Shown here piece by piece: positions 36,080 through 46,489 of a stretch of 64,000 nucleotides of DNA. The number at the start of each line of letters is the position of its first letter. Position 1 is the stretch's first letter. Source of the stretch: Pempheris klunzingeri. Lineage: Eukaryota; Chordata; Actinopteri; Acropomatiformes; Pempheridae. Both the position numbers and the translations under genes were made by a program. Location of the stretch: NCBI RefSeq assembly GCF_042242105.1, contig NC_092012.1:17434543-17498542 (forward strand), in the 5' to 3' direction. Under the pieces are notes generated by a model, which had not been told where the DNA came from, ran no database searches, and was given only the letters and a program-made list of their open reading frames with translations.

Positions 36080-37910
36080 GTTTCTGTGTTGACAGTCCGT
36101 GCAGTGTTTGGCGGAGAGCCCCAGCAGCAGCATTGAATGAACTGTTGCATTACGGCCCTCTGCTTTGCCTGAAAGGCTGCTTTGCCACCTTCCACCAAAA
36201 GGACGGATGAGACATTAGCGGTACGTCACGTCCGGTATCAGTACGCTGCTTCCGTTTTACAAAATAAGGCTTACTGACTTTGAACGCTGAAGCTTATAGT
36301 CTAGTCCAGTAAAGCCTTTGACTCAGCTATTAGCCACAACACAAAGCTAAAACTGTGCTGGCAACAAAGTCACATTTCAAGTTTAGATTCAAGTAGCCTT
36401 AATGGCATGACCAGAACAAAATGCAGTATTGCTAGAGCACTGTATGAATAATGGATGCTGAATATTATAAAAGATTATGAGGATTTCTACACATGCGCGT
36501 GTACTGTAACAGTTTTTATATGTTGTATTTTGAGCAGCATACAAAATATAAACAGCACATATAAAAAAATTAAATAAAACATCGACCAAAACATGAACAA
36601 ACAAAAGCAGCGAAAAGTGTCAGTGCAGAGATAATGTGACATGCTTATGGTTGACAAACAGTAAATATAATTTGACAGTAAGTTTAACAACAGTAGGTAG
36701 CTATCCAGCCACATCACTGTCCCCAAATCAATATCAAAATTTTCAGGAACAAATGGCGGGCTGTGTGTGCTGTCGGTTGCAGGCTTAAGTAGCCAGTCGA
36801 ATCGTGTCCGAGATACAAAGTATGAGTAAGTTCAGAGCAGCAGAGGACTTCATGCAGATTCTGTGTTACAGTCTCCATCCTGCGGTGTTTAGAGGAGGAC
36901 GCCCTGAGGGACTACACTTATTGTTGGTAATAAGATACTCAGATTTTCTTCATGTTGCTGTGGTTACTCATTTTAGATACAGCCTGAAACTATGTAGCCA
37001 GCAGTGAACAGACAGTTTCCCTTTAACTACTTTTTAAGTGTGTATCATAACTAAGTATTCACCCAGATCATGGAAAGGGGGACTTTTGAACTACACAGAC
37101 GGTAGCTTTGGAGGATACCTGTTTGATTTGACTAACTCAGGGTCCTGAAACCTCATATTAGCTTTGACTGAACTTTGGAATTCATTTTAGTGCAGTGAGG
37201 ACTGTGAATTTGGAACCCCATCTCCTACAGTGCAGTTGAGAAGGAAGTGATCTCTTCGCTGCCTGCGTGGACGGGTGAGACAGATTCTTTAAAAGCACAC
37301 AAGGGCACGGGAAAAATGTGATCCTATCCTGTAGATGGTTTGTGCACAGACAGCAGAATTTAAAAAGACTTTGAAATAAAGACTGTAATGGCAATTTGTG
37401 AGTAGCTAATACTAAAGTTCACTTCCAGCACACCAATTAACCTATTTGTAACACTGCAGCGAATGTAAAATACTTTTAGAAGATGCAGTGAAAACTAGTG
37501 TGTGGGGGGGAAATGACGTGAAGACAACACAAGTCACAAACTTCAAGAATATTAAAAATCCTGCTTTTATATTCCATTTGTACATATGTAACATTTGACT
37601 TCAGTGGCATTCTGCCACTTAAACACCAATAAAAGATAATAAAATGCCAATTGCATATTGCCAACTACTAATATATCTGAAACCAGAAGCACATAAAGAC
37701 GTAAGAGTAATTTAACGCATTAGGAAACCCAGGGAGCCACGACTCTTCAAGAGCCGTGTTAACGAGGAGATCAATGATAGAATGGGAGGGCTGGACAGGG
37801 CAGATGTTAGAACAGGCAGCGCTGTGAGTCTGTTATCCATCACTTCTGTGGTTGGCGTGTTTGTGAAGGACCAGGGCTGTTGTCTGTGATGACAAAATAA
37901 TTCCTCCCTT
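36080..37910. other. interval between atmin 5' end and cenpn 3' end
   Basis: It holds the atmin promoter (about 36,080-36,260; CRE-like and ETS motifs) and the cenpn 3' UTR, whose poly(A) site I could not place. About 36,400-37,400 is AT-rich and free of recognisable genes. Confidence 0.5.
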
Positions 37911-38001
37911 TTAGGGGAATAGATGAGAGCAGAGGTGTGACAGGGGTGGAGGCGATACCTGCAAAATACAAAAATACATTAAATTAGGGGAGGGAGGGAG
38001 G

Positions 38002-38048
<47 letters not shown>

Positions 38049-38051
38049 TGA

Positions 38052-38130
<79 letters not shown>

Positions 38131-41100
38131 CCCTCTTGTGGTCATTAATGGAACTGTGTGTAGTATGAAAAATTCAACATTGAGAGCTGTCCTACTGAGT
38201 CACAGTTAATAAACTGAAATGTGTTTCCTAAAACACGAATGGTTTCTTTCATGGAACTGGCCGACAGATTCTTGGTACCTGAGGATGCACAGTGTCTGAG
38301 TGACTCCAGGAGGTTGGTGCTTGCAAATTTCACAACACATCTGAAGGGCTCTTCCTGCTCTGTCATGGTCTTGTTGGTGTGGTCTCTGAATTTTGTCTCC
38401 AGCTGAGGACAGACGAGCATAAAACATAACTGAGGTGAGAAAAAGACAGAGAGATCCTGAACTTTTTGAACTGATAATGAGACAGCGAGTTATAGCCTTT
38501 GTTTGACTCTGATTTTCAACAACTATCCTACTTTTACTCAGTATTTTAAAACACAAGCGTGTCTTGGAGTACCTTGTAAACTGCAGACTGTAGCTGAGGT
38601 AACTTCCCACCACCAAAGGCCTCGCAGGCCATCTGAAGTCTGTGTGCTGCAGACTCCGCTTGTTCTCTTTCTATGTGTAGATCTGTATAAGCAAATAAAG
38701 CCAAATAAAACACATTAAGGCAAAGCACATCAAGCTAAATAAGCAGTGTTAAAGTAATCGTGGCTTCATGTAAAAATATTAAAAGAAGCTCTGGTCAGAT
38801 TAAATGATTAGATGATCATACTTGAGACAGTTTGATTCTTTTCTGCAAGAGGGCTGGAATAGTTGGTGGGAAACACCTGGAAACAAACAAAGCAAAAACA
38901 AAAAGTCAAAAGCCACACTATACAGAACAACAGTTCTATCTTTTTATAAATGTGAGCAACTTTCTTCCACAGTTGGGTTTTACATAAAAAGACTTTCATC
39001 AGGGATTAGAACAGGTTAACACTTAGCTAAGAGGTGCTCTTCGCTCAGTGGCTCCTTTGACACAAACTTGGTGTAATCAAAAATACCTTCTTTGTTATTA
39101 AGCTTCACCAAGTGATGGTTCTGTGATGACATGACAATTGTAACTGGTTACCATAGCCAATTGGTCACATGACTAGTAAGCCGACTAGTAGTACAGCAAA
39201 CCTCCACATAAACTTTGTTATCTAAACCCCTCATTTAGAAGTGAAAGCGCTGATTATTCCCACAAAACATCTAAGTGCAGAAATCAAACTTTAATAACAT
39301 AATTGACGTTCACAAAAAGATACAATCTGTGACAGAATTTCCCTGTACTCACACATAAGGGGCAGTGACAACAATGTGTAATACGTTTCACAGTTCAGTG
39401 TTAAGACTGTAAAGGGTTTGTGTTATCAGTATGGAAAAAGACATTGATGACACTGCCCCCAGTGCATACAGGGTGAAAATGGCAATTTACAATAGTTTTA
39501 CTCTCCAGTGCATGATGGCTTAGTTTAGTGACATATACAGTACAGGCCAAAAGTTTGGACACACCTTCTCATTCAATGCATTTTCTTTATTTTCATGACT
39601 ATTTACATTGTAGATTCTCACTGAAGGCATCAAAACTATGAATGAACACATGTGGAAGTATGTACTTAACAAAAAAGTGTGAAATAACTGAAAACATGTC
39701 TTATATTCTAGTTTCTTCAAAGTAGCCACCCTTTGCTCTGATTACTGCTTTGCACACTCTTGGCATTCTCTTGATGAGCTTCAAGAGGTAGTCACCTGAA
39801 ATGGTTTTCCAACAGTCTTGAAGGAGTTCCCAGAGATGCTTAGCACTTGTTGGCCCTTTTGCCTTCACTCTGCGGTCCAGCTCACCCCAAACCATCTCGA
39901 TTGGGTTCAGGTCATCTGGCGCAACACTCCATCACTCTCCTTCTTGGTCAAATAGCCCTTACACAGCCTGGAGGTGTGTTTGGGGTCATTGTCCTGTTGA
40001 AAAATAAATGATGGTCCAACTAAACGCAAAGCGGATGGGATGGCATGTCGCTGCAGGATGCTGTGGTAGCCATGCTGGTTCAGTATGCCTTCAATTTTGA
40101 AGAAATCCCCAACAGTGTCACCAGCAAAGCACCTCCACACCATCACACCTCCTCCTCCATGCTTCACGGTGGGAACCAGGCATGTAGAATCCATCCGAAG
40201 ATCTCAAATTTGGACTCATCAGACCAAAGCACAGATTTCCACTGGTCTAATGTCCGTTCCTTGTGTTTCTTGGTCCAAACAAATCTCTTCTGCTTGTTGC
40301 CTCTCCTTAGCAGTGGTTTCCTAGCAGCTATTTGACCATGAAGGCCTGATTCGCACATCGTCTCCTCTTAACAGTTGTTCTAGAGATGTGTCTGCTGCTA
40401 GAGTTCTGTGTGGCATTCATCTGGTCTCTAATCTGAGCTGCTGTTAACTTGGGATTTCTGAAGCTGGTGACTCGGATGAACTTATCCTCAGCAGCAGAGG
40501 TGACTCTAGGTCTTCCTTTCCTGGGGCGGTCCTCGTGTGAGCCAGTTTCGTTGTAGCGCTTGATGGTTTTTGCGACTGCACTTGGGGACACATTCAAAGT
40601 TTTTGCAATTTTCCGGACTGACTGACCTTCATTTCTTAAAGTAATGACGGCCACTCGTTTCTCTTTACTTAGCTGATTGGTTCTTGCCATAATATGAATT
40701 CTAACAGTTGTCCAATGGGGCTGTTGGCTGTGTATCAACTTGACTTCTGCACAACACAACTGATGGTCCCAACCCCATTAATAAGGCAAGAAATTCCACT
40801 AAGTAACCCTGACAAGGCACACCTGTGAAGTGAAAACCATTTCAGGTGACAGCTCATCAAGAGAATGCCAAGAGTGTGCAAAGCAGTAATCAGAGCTAAG
40901 GGTGGCTACTTTGAAGAAACTAGAATATAAGACATGTTTTCAGTTATTTCACACTTTTTTGTTAAGTACATAATTCCACATGTGTTCATTCATAGTTTTG
41001 ATGCCTTCAGTGAGAATCTACAATGTAAATAGTCATGAAAATAAAGAAAACGCATTGAATGAGAGGGTGTGTTCAAACTTTTGGCCTGTACTGTAATTAT

Positions 41101-42721
41101 TAACACTTTGAAAGAGCTTTGAAATTAAGGTAACTCAAAAATAAGAGGATACAGTCTTGTTCTTTGGTAATCGCAACTGGCTTACCTGTTGATATTGCTT
41201 CATCAGCAGGTTTCTAATGGCAGTGAGTTTCCGTCCACTGAGGTTAGCATTCTTGATGGCTTGATGTCTGGTGGACAGAACCATGGCCTGCAAAGCACAT
41301 CGCTCTCTTAGAGGGGAATGGAGAGATGGGAAAACAAAAACAGCTGCCTGGCAACTGTACAAACAATGTCATGGATGAAATGGAAAAGTCATTCCTCACC
41401 TGGGATAACAAGGGCTTTTGCTTTGAAGTCAGGCTGGTCACAAAGACATAAGGCGTTTGAAGATGGTGAACAACATATGTTGGTTTCAGGTGGTTGGGCC
41501 GAGAGAAGCTGTCACCCCATGCAATACGAATCCATACGGCATCATCTGTGTGCTTCTTTATTTTGACGGACACCTGGAATGCAATGTCAAAAGTCGTTTT
41601 TTTAATACACAATGTTGAGAACCGTGCAAACGCCAAATGTATTAATGACGCAACTATATCATTAGTAAGATTCTGTCTTATGTGTGAAGAAATATCTGGC
41701 TTACATGTCTTACGAGCTCACCGAGGTGAGATTTAAATTGTTCCTTGAACTGTGTGAGCTCCACAGCCTGAGCATCCTCTGGAGAACAGAGACAAAGAGA
41801 AACATAGATTAAAAAGGGACACCGGCTACCCGTAGTTCATCCAAAGCCAGAATTACATTTAACAGTGCAGACATAAAAATGACAATATGTTTTGTTTTTT
41901 TTGTCCCTGGAACAGACAGGTGAAGAATATGTGTGATGCCACCGTACAATGTGCAAAAAAATGTTAAAAAATGGAAAACAGATGAGGACCTGGACATCAG
42001 CAGGGTATTTTTAACCTAAAAACAACCAACCACCTGATCCGACCAGCAGCTGTAGTGTTTGGTTAAAAACAAGATGCACAGTCTTGTTTGGACATACCTT
42101 CAGGGTCCATGAGCTGTAAGGCATACCACATCCCCAGGTTTGGATTGTCAATGACATCTGAGAGACAATGACACCAAAGAGACATGAGAAGATTGACTAA
42201 TTATTAGTTATCTGTGCTGCCTTGGTGCTCCTCAAGTCCAAATGGGGAAATAATTTCACATGACTTACAGATCATCTCCAGTTCTGTGATATGTTTGACT
42301 GTCCAGCCGCTTTCCTGTGAAGAAAACAAACGAGGTTAAAGGTCAGGAAGTCCAAACCAACGCTAGCTGAATCCAAACTAAGCAGTTCCCTACTAAAAAG
42401 TACCGAGAGGTAACATTAGGCGCGGTACGGCTACGTACAACTAAGACCTCACGGCCTGACGTTACTTCCACGTTGCCAGTTTACGTAAATGAAACGTATA
42501 CTCGTATGAAAGAACAGCTTAGCTTTATTTCAGGAAAAAGCGCCGCATACCGCACACATGGTGAGTAGTTTCTCCGTTAGCATCAACTTCGGTTGGGTAA
42601 AATCCACGGACCGCTGCTGTGCCGCAGTCAAACGGCCCCACTTTTCCAGCGTTGTTCTCAGCATTTGAGTCGGTATCCGTCTTATGAGCCGCTGCAGTAA
42701 GCGTTTGGTACACTCATCCAT
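37911..42721 (-). CDS. cenpn: centromere protein N
   Basis: Ten coding exons, 5' to 3': 42,721-42,551; 42,314-42,269; 42,157-42,098; 41,778-41,705; 41,573-41,400; 41,287-41,186; 38,876-38,822; 38,682-38,573; 38,402-38,279; 37,960-37,911. All junctions are GT-AG and the phases agree, giving 321 residues (human 339). Known role: with CENP-L, the inner-kinetochore CCAN protein that recognises the CENP-A nucleosome. Matching segments include the start MDECTKRLLQRLIRRIP (human MDETVAEFIKRTILKIP, with Arg11 kept), DDAVWIRIAWGDSFSRPNHLKPTYVV, QTPYVF, LETKFRD and EEPFRCVVKF. The last exon reads GIASTPVTPLLSSI then FP and stop. The conserved tail continues in the next frame, suggesting a 2-bp insertion (see findings). 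A Tc1 element sits in intron 6 and a large simple repeat in intron 9. The gene is divergent from cmc2. Confidence 0.96.
37987..38130. repeat. compound (GA)n-(GT)n-CGCGCG microsatellite in cenpn intron 9
   Basis: A purine-only GGGA/GA block (37,987-38,056) is followed by a GT run of about 34 units (38,057-38,124) and CGCGCG. In the cenpn transcript it reads (CA)n then (CU)n and ends about 27 nt before the last acceptor. It fills nearly half of the 318-bp intron. Confidence 0.97.
38128..38141 (-). promoter_or_regulatory. CTCF-like core beside the cenpn intronic repeat
   Basis: On the minus strand CCACAAGAGGGCGC resembles the CTCF core (CCACNAGRGGGCGC). It abuts the compound microsatellite. Binding is not demonstrated. 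Confidence 0.3.
39538..39808 (+). repeat. left terminal inverted repeat of the Tc1 element
   Basis: About 271 bp, matching the reverse complement of 40,833-41,093 apart from a few substitutions and the 10-bp segment TCAAGAGGTA, which the right copy lacks. Confidence 0.92.
39701..40690 (-). pseudogene. Tc1 transposase, broken
   Basis: The frame starts with ATG at 40,690 (MARTNQLSKEKRVAVITL). It shows the paired helix-turn-helix region (SVRKIAKTLNVSPSAVAKTI), the GSHEDRPRKGRPR linker and the second helix-turn-helix (AAQIRDQMN, SSRHISRTTVKRR). The frame then shifts near 40,350. The DDE domain continues as LWSDESKFEIFG, shifts again near 40,195, continues as GGGGVMVWRCF and FQQDNDPKHTS, and shifts once more near 39,910 before MVWGELDRRVK. 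The last two shifts coincide with short apparent deletions. The three catalytic regions therefore lie in separate frames and no active enzyme can be made. Confidence 0.93.
40833..41093 (-). repeat. right terminal inverted repeat of the Tc1 element
   Basis: About 261 bp, inverted copy of 39,538-39,808. It also contains the 3' end of the transposase-type sequence (CAAAGCAGTAATCAGAGC), as does the left copy. Confidence 0.92.
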
Positions 42722-44755
42722 TGTTCCACAAACAGAGAGCCAAATCTACCGTAGCTGCTGTATCGGTGGGTATTTTTTGGATTTTATTAGCCCGTTTGCT
42801 CCGTCCAGTTTTCACAGTGGTAACAACACAGTCCAAACAAACCGCCTACAACGGAGCAACACGAACCGACCAATCAGAGGCTGCCAGGAAGTCTTACTCG
42901 TTCCCTTTAGCGCCCTCTGTTGAGTTGGAGTGGTACTGCTAATGGTGCTACAGTAAAATGTATCTAAAGTTAAAAATAATAATAATAAAAGATTAACAGT
43001 TATGGCTGTGGTAAAAATGCCCACTGTGAGAAAGTATCATTTATGATATTATTAGATTGTCAATACTGATGCATCAGTGTGTAGGAATCATTTCACTGCT
43101 GGAAATGTACAGTTTTGAGAGACATGAGATTATTAATAGGAGATGAACAAAGAAAAAAAACAAAACTGTGCTAAATCTGTCTTTTTTTTGTCTTTCCATA
43201 TGTGAGGTTTAGAGAAGTCAAGTTAAGGACACACTGGTACCCTTGTCCACTAGGCTGGAACAGTGGAGCAGCAGGACCATCATCTCTGAAATGCTTTGCA
43301 GAGGTAAAAGCTGTATTGTTAGGCGGAATCATGCAAATTCTGCATTGATGCCCGTCACTGACATCCGCAATTGCTTAACCTGTAACTAAAATAAGACAGG
43401 ATACACACTGTATATAGTTATCACCACCGTTACCACCGCCCCCAGAAGGACATCTGGTTAACCGCGAAATACATCCGTAAGCAAAAACGGAAGTACGTTA
43501 CTGAGAAGCCTCTTGTATATCCTGTAAACTGCAATCATCAAAAGTCCCGCCTTCTGACAAAAGCACGCATATTATTGGTGCATTGAGGGGAAAGCGGACG
43601 TTGATTGGCTGCTGACAGTGTCACTCAATTCTGTGTCGTCGATAGTTACGAAAGCTTCCAGTGTTTGTAGCAGGCAGCGTGTCCTCTGGGTCTGTGTAGT
43701 GTTTGCAGGTTAACACCGGTACCAGTTCAAGACCAGCCGACATTATTTTGTATTATAGCAGCCTGCGCCGTTTTACTACGTGGAGGAAGACGAGTCTCCG
43801 TTAGTGGTTTAGGCATTTACGACGTGCCACAAACAGTTCTTGCTAGCGGAGGCCTAGCAGGTAACATTAGCCAGCTAGCGTGACACCCCACTGAGGTTTT
43901 CTGGAAAACTTCTCAGATGACACAGTCTCTTTACTGGTAAGGCTGTCACAGTCACTCACTGCAAACTTTTAATCAAATGTATCGCATATCAGCTGTTGTA
44001 AGTAAAGCTAGTTATTCTGATCCCATGTTGAGATTCAAACTCTAAACATAGTCTATTCATTTAGTGTGACTCAGAGTCTTCTAGCCAAGGCTGTGCTGGT
44101 TCCAGAGGATTCAGGGTGAATACAGGTGGTTTACAAAGCCATGATATCACATGTGTCACAGTGTTGTACACTACTCTTCCTCTCTGTGTCTGCAGGTAAG
44201 TGTCCAGCGGAAAAACAAGCCCCATCATCACAATGACAGCTCAGGAGGGAGAGGGATGGGGAGGAACGAGTATCCTTTAGATTTGATCCTTTAAGATTAG
44301 TGCCATGTGTGTGTCTTCTAAAGTTTAGAAGTCATGCCTTTGGCACTAGTGTAACAATGCTGAGTTGACATAATGGATATAAAGTAATGCTGAAGCAATT
44401 AGTGGTGTGATTCATTTACAGCGCAGAGATTAATAAAACTTCAATTTGAAATATGTGCCAAACACCCAGCAGATTTTGGACTAAATGCACATTAATAATT
44501 AATTGCAGTCTTAAAATGTTGATTGGATGTTCAACATATTCCTATTGAAGTGAAAATTGCAGCTTAGTAAAAGACAACTGTGTTTGATGTCAAACATAGC
44601 AACTGTTGATGCAGTTCAAATGTGTTTGGGACCAAATAACAGCTCTTAAGGGGATTTTCAACTGTAAATGTCAACTCAGGGCTCCTCAATCAGTGCCCCT
44701 CTTGTTTGTGGCTTTTCAGTACTGCTGCAGTGGCTCAGTAAGCCCTTAACTCAAC
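42722..44755. promoter_or_regulatory. divergent cenpn/cmc2 promoter and cmc2 5' UTR region
   Basis: The two genes face away from each other here, as in human. On the cenpn side is a CCAAT box (CCAATCAG, 42,870-42,877). On the cmc2 side are inverted CCAAT boxes (ATTGG at 43,574-43,578 and 43,604-43,608) and an ETS-type CGGAAG (43,488-43,493). A GC-richer stretch at 43,640-43,936 probably contains cmc2 non-coding exon 1, ending at a donor such as TTTACTG|GTAAGG (43,936/43,937). The start sites are inferred. Confidence 0.5.
44176..44201 (+). other. cmc2: recursive-splice-type site upstream of the cmc2 start
   Basis: A pyrimidine-rich tract ends in CAG (44,193-44,195) followed immediately by GTAAGT (44,196-44,201), an acceptor fused to a strong donor. 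A 15-codon ATG frame (44,233-44,280) lies just downstream and would be an upstream ORF if retained in mRNA. Confidence 0.4.
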
Positions 44756-45197
44756 ATGCACCCCGACCTGTCACCTCACCTGCACACGGATGAGTGCAAT
44801 GAGCTGATAAGTCAGCTGAGGCAGTGCCACACCGAGGTACGTCACTCTCTAAATTCGTTCTAAGTGAATCATGTTTCATATTCACAGAAAGTCAAAACAA
44901 TGTAGTATTTGTTGCGTGTGACCCTCAGCACAATTTCCTGAAGTTTTTTGGCAAGTGTAATGACGTGGACCGCGCCATGCGTCAGTGCCTGAAGAAAGAG
45001 GTCTGTCAGTTATTTGTTCGCACTCCGTGACGAAAGCACAACAATCACTCTGACTGCTGACCATTGTTGTGTTTTTTGATCAACAATTTCTTTGTGTCCT
45101 TCCCTTTCAACAGAGACTGGAAAAGCGGGAACGCAGTAAGCAGCATGCAGTGGAGATGAAAAGGAGGCTGAAAGAAAGGCCCACCGAGCAGTTCTGA
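44756..45197 (+). CDS. cmc2: COX assembly mitochondrial protein 2 homolog
   Basis: Three coding exons, all phase 0: 44,756-44,836; 44,929-45,000; 45,114-45,197, giving 78 residues (human 79). Visible: the [15 protein letters not shown] start; a twin CX9C helical hairpin ([11 protein letters not shown] at 14/24 and [11 protein letters not shown], split by intron 1); and a basic C-terminal helix ([10 protein letters not shown]...MKRRLKERP). Known role: a small intermembrane-space protein folded by the MIA40 disulfide relay and needed for cytochrome c oxidase assembly. There is no mitochondrial presequence, as expected for a CX9C protein. The second donor, GAG|GTCTGT, is weak. The gene is divergent from cenpn and convergent with cdyl2. 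Confidence 0.96.
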
Positions 45198-45990
45198 AGG
45201 ACATTTCGCTGTAACTTTGTCACTGCCAGTTAAAAATATTCACACATTGGGACATTGAATTAAGCATGACATCGCAATGGGCCCCTGCTGCTGTTTTTAT
45301 GGACACAGGACAGAGGAAGGCTTCTAACCTCTGTCTGTTATGTTTTGTAAATTCCGAGGTGTGGGTTGCATTAGGATTGACGAATGTAATATCACGCAAG
45401 AGTGTTCATTAACTAGTGTACCCCGTTATTACACATTATTGCCATTACTGTTTTGATTTATTTCAGGGAAACATGAAAGATAATTAAGGTCATTATAAAA
45501 ATGATTATATACTAGCAGTGACATGTTGAAAATGCACACCACTTCCATATTTACCATTCAAACATATTTTAGACTTCTCTGCACAGACTAAAAATTGCAG
45601 CATTACCAGAACATTTTCGGTCAACATAAAACGGCAGCATTCCCTACTTTGGATTAAACGTTGCTGTTGGGGAACGTCATTTATTTAGCCACCGTTAGCA
45701 GCGCGCCCCAGCTTCATCAAAGAGATGTGAAGCTGGTGGTAGAACCCTTTCATCAACTCATTATTTTAGCCGGCAGGAAACCTCAGGAATACCCCGGTAC
45801 CTGGTTTATTCATGAAAACCGAGAGAATCGGAGCTCGCATTCAAAAAAAACGACCCAAAACAGGGCGTCCAGTGTCTCGAGTTACTCCACCCACGGTCTT
45901 GCATAGTGAACACGGTCATCATTGTTTGGATGCTTATTTGAATGGAGAATCATATTGATTCGTTGAGTTTTATTCCTTTCAAATAAAGTA
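45198..45990 (+). other. probable 3' UTR of cmc2
   Basis: The stretch runs from the TGA at 45,195-45,197 to an AATAAA at 45,982-45,987. It contains a GC-richer island (about 45,660-45,905) with an 81-codon open frame starting at TTG, which I do not consider a gene. Confidence 0.4.
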
Positions 45991-46305
45991 AAATGATCTC
46001 TTAATTTAAAAATCCATTGTTGTATTACTTTACTGTGTCTTCGTTGTAAAATACTGTAAAGCAAATGACCCATCAGGGTTTCTGCAGGTCTTAAAAATTC
46101 CTGAAAGCATTGAAATTCATTTCCACTAAAGAGGCCTTATAAGACAGTAAAAAGTCTTAAATATACTTAATAAAAGTCTTGAATATTATTATATTATTAT
46201 ATCTCTTGCCTGCTGTAGGAGGTTTTTGCGGGCTGTTAAATGTTACACACCCATAAACAAGTAGGATTGTGGATACAGGAAGCTGTCAAATCCTTATGCC
46301 CATAG

Positions 46306-46481
46306 CAGCGTTTCCTCCTCCTGGTCCTGAGTGTGCACTGCTGTGTATATTTTAGATGTTGCCCTCTTTCACACTCCTGATTTCAAGATAACAACCCATT
46401 CATTTGGATCAGGTGTGTTGGAGCAGGGAAGCATAACACATGCAGAGCAGTGTGCCCTGGGACCAGGATCGAGAAACGCTG
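46306..46481. mobile_element. palindromic hAT-type MITE
   Basis: The ends are CAGCGTTTCCTC...CTGGTCCTGAG and its approximate inverse CTGGGACCAGGATCGAGAAA with CGCTG. The arms TTTTAGATGTTGCCC and GGAAGCATAACACATGCAG are inverted and the middle has CACACTCCTGATTTC facing GGATCAGGTGTGTTGGAG. This is a fold-back element type extremely common in fish. No convincing 8-bp target duplication was found. The 69-codon open frame here is not a gene. Confidence 0.65.
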
Positions 46482-46489
46482 TCACACTG

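Larger units (their letters stand above)
39538..41093 (-). mobile_element. Tc1-like transposon with long inverted repeats, in cenpn intron 6
   Basis: A 1,556-bp element flanked on both sides by TA (39,536-39,537 and 41,094-41,095). The termini begin CAGTACAGGCCAAAAGTTTG. The inverted repeats run about 260 bp and differ at about five bases plus one 10-bp gap, so the insertion is fairly recent. The transposase lies on the minus strand, the same sense as cenpn. It sits between the exons ending at 41,186 and starting at 38,876. Confidence 0.95.

Noticed and set aside
35873-36136. Plus-strand frames opposite atmin exon 1
   Set aside because: Antisense shadow of the zinc-finger exon.
45661-45906. 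81-codon frame in a GC-richer island downstream of cmc2
   Set aside because: Starts at TTG and has no homology I recognise; better read as 3' UTR or repeat-derived sequence.
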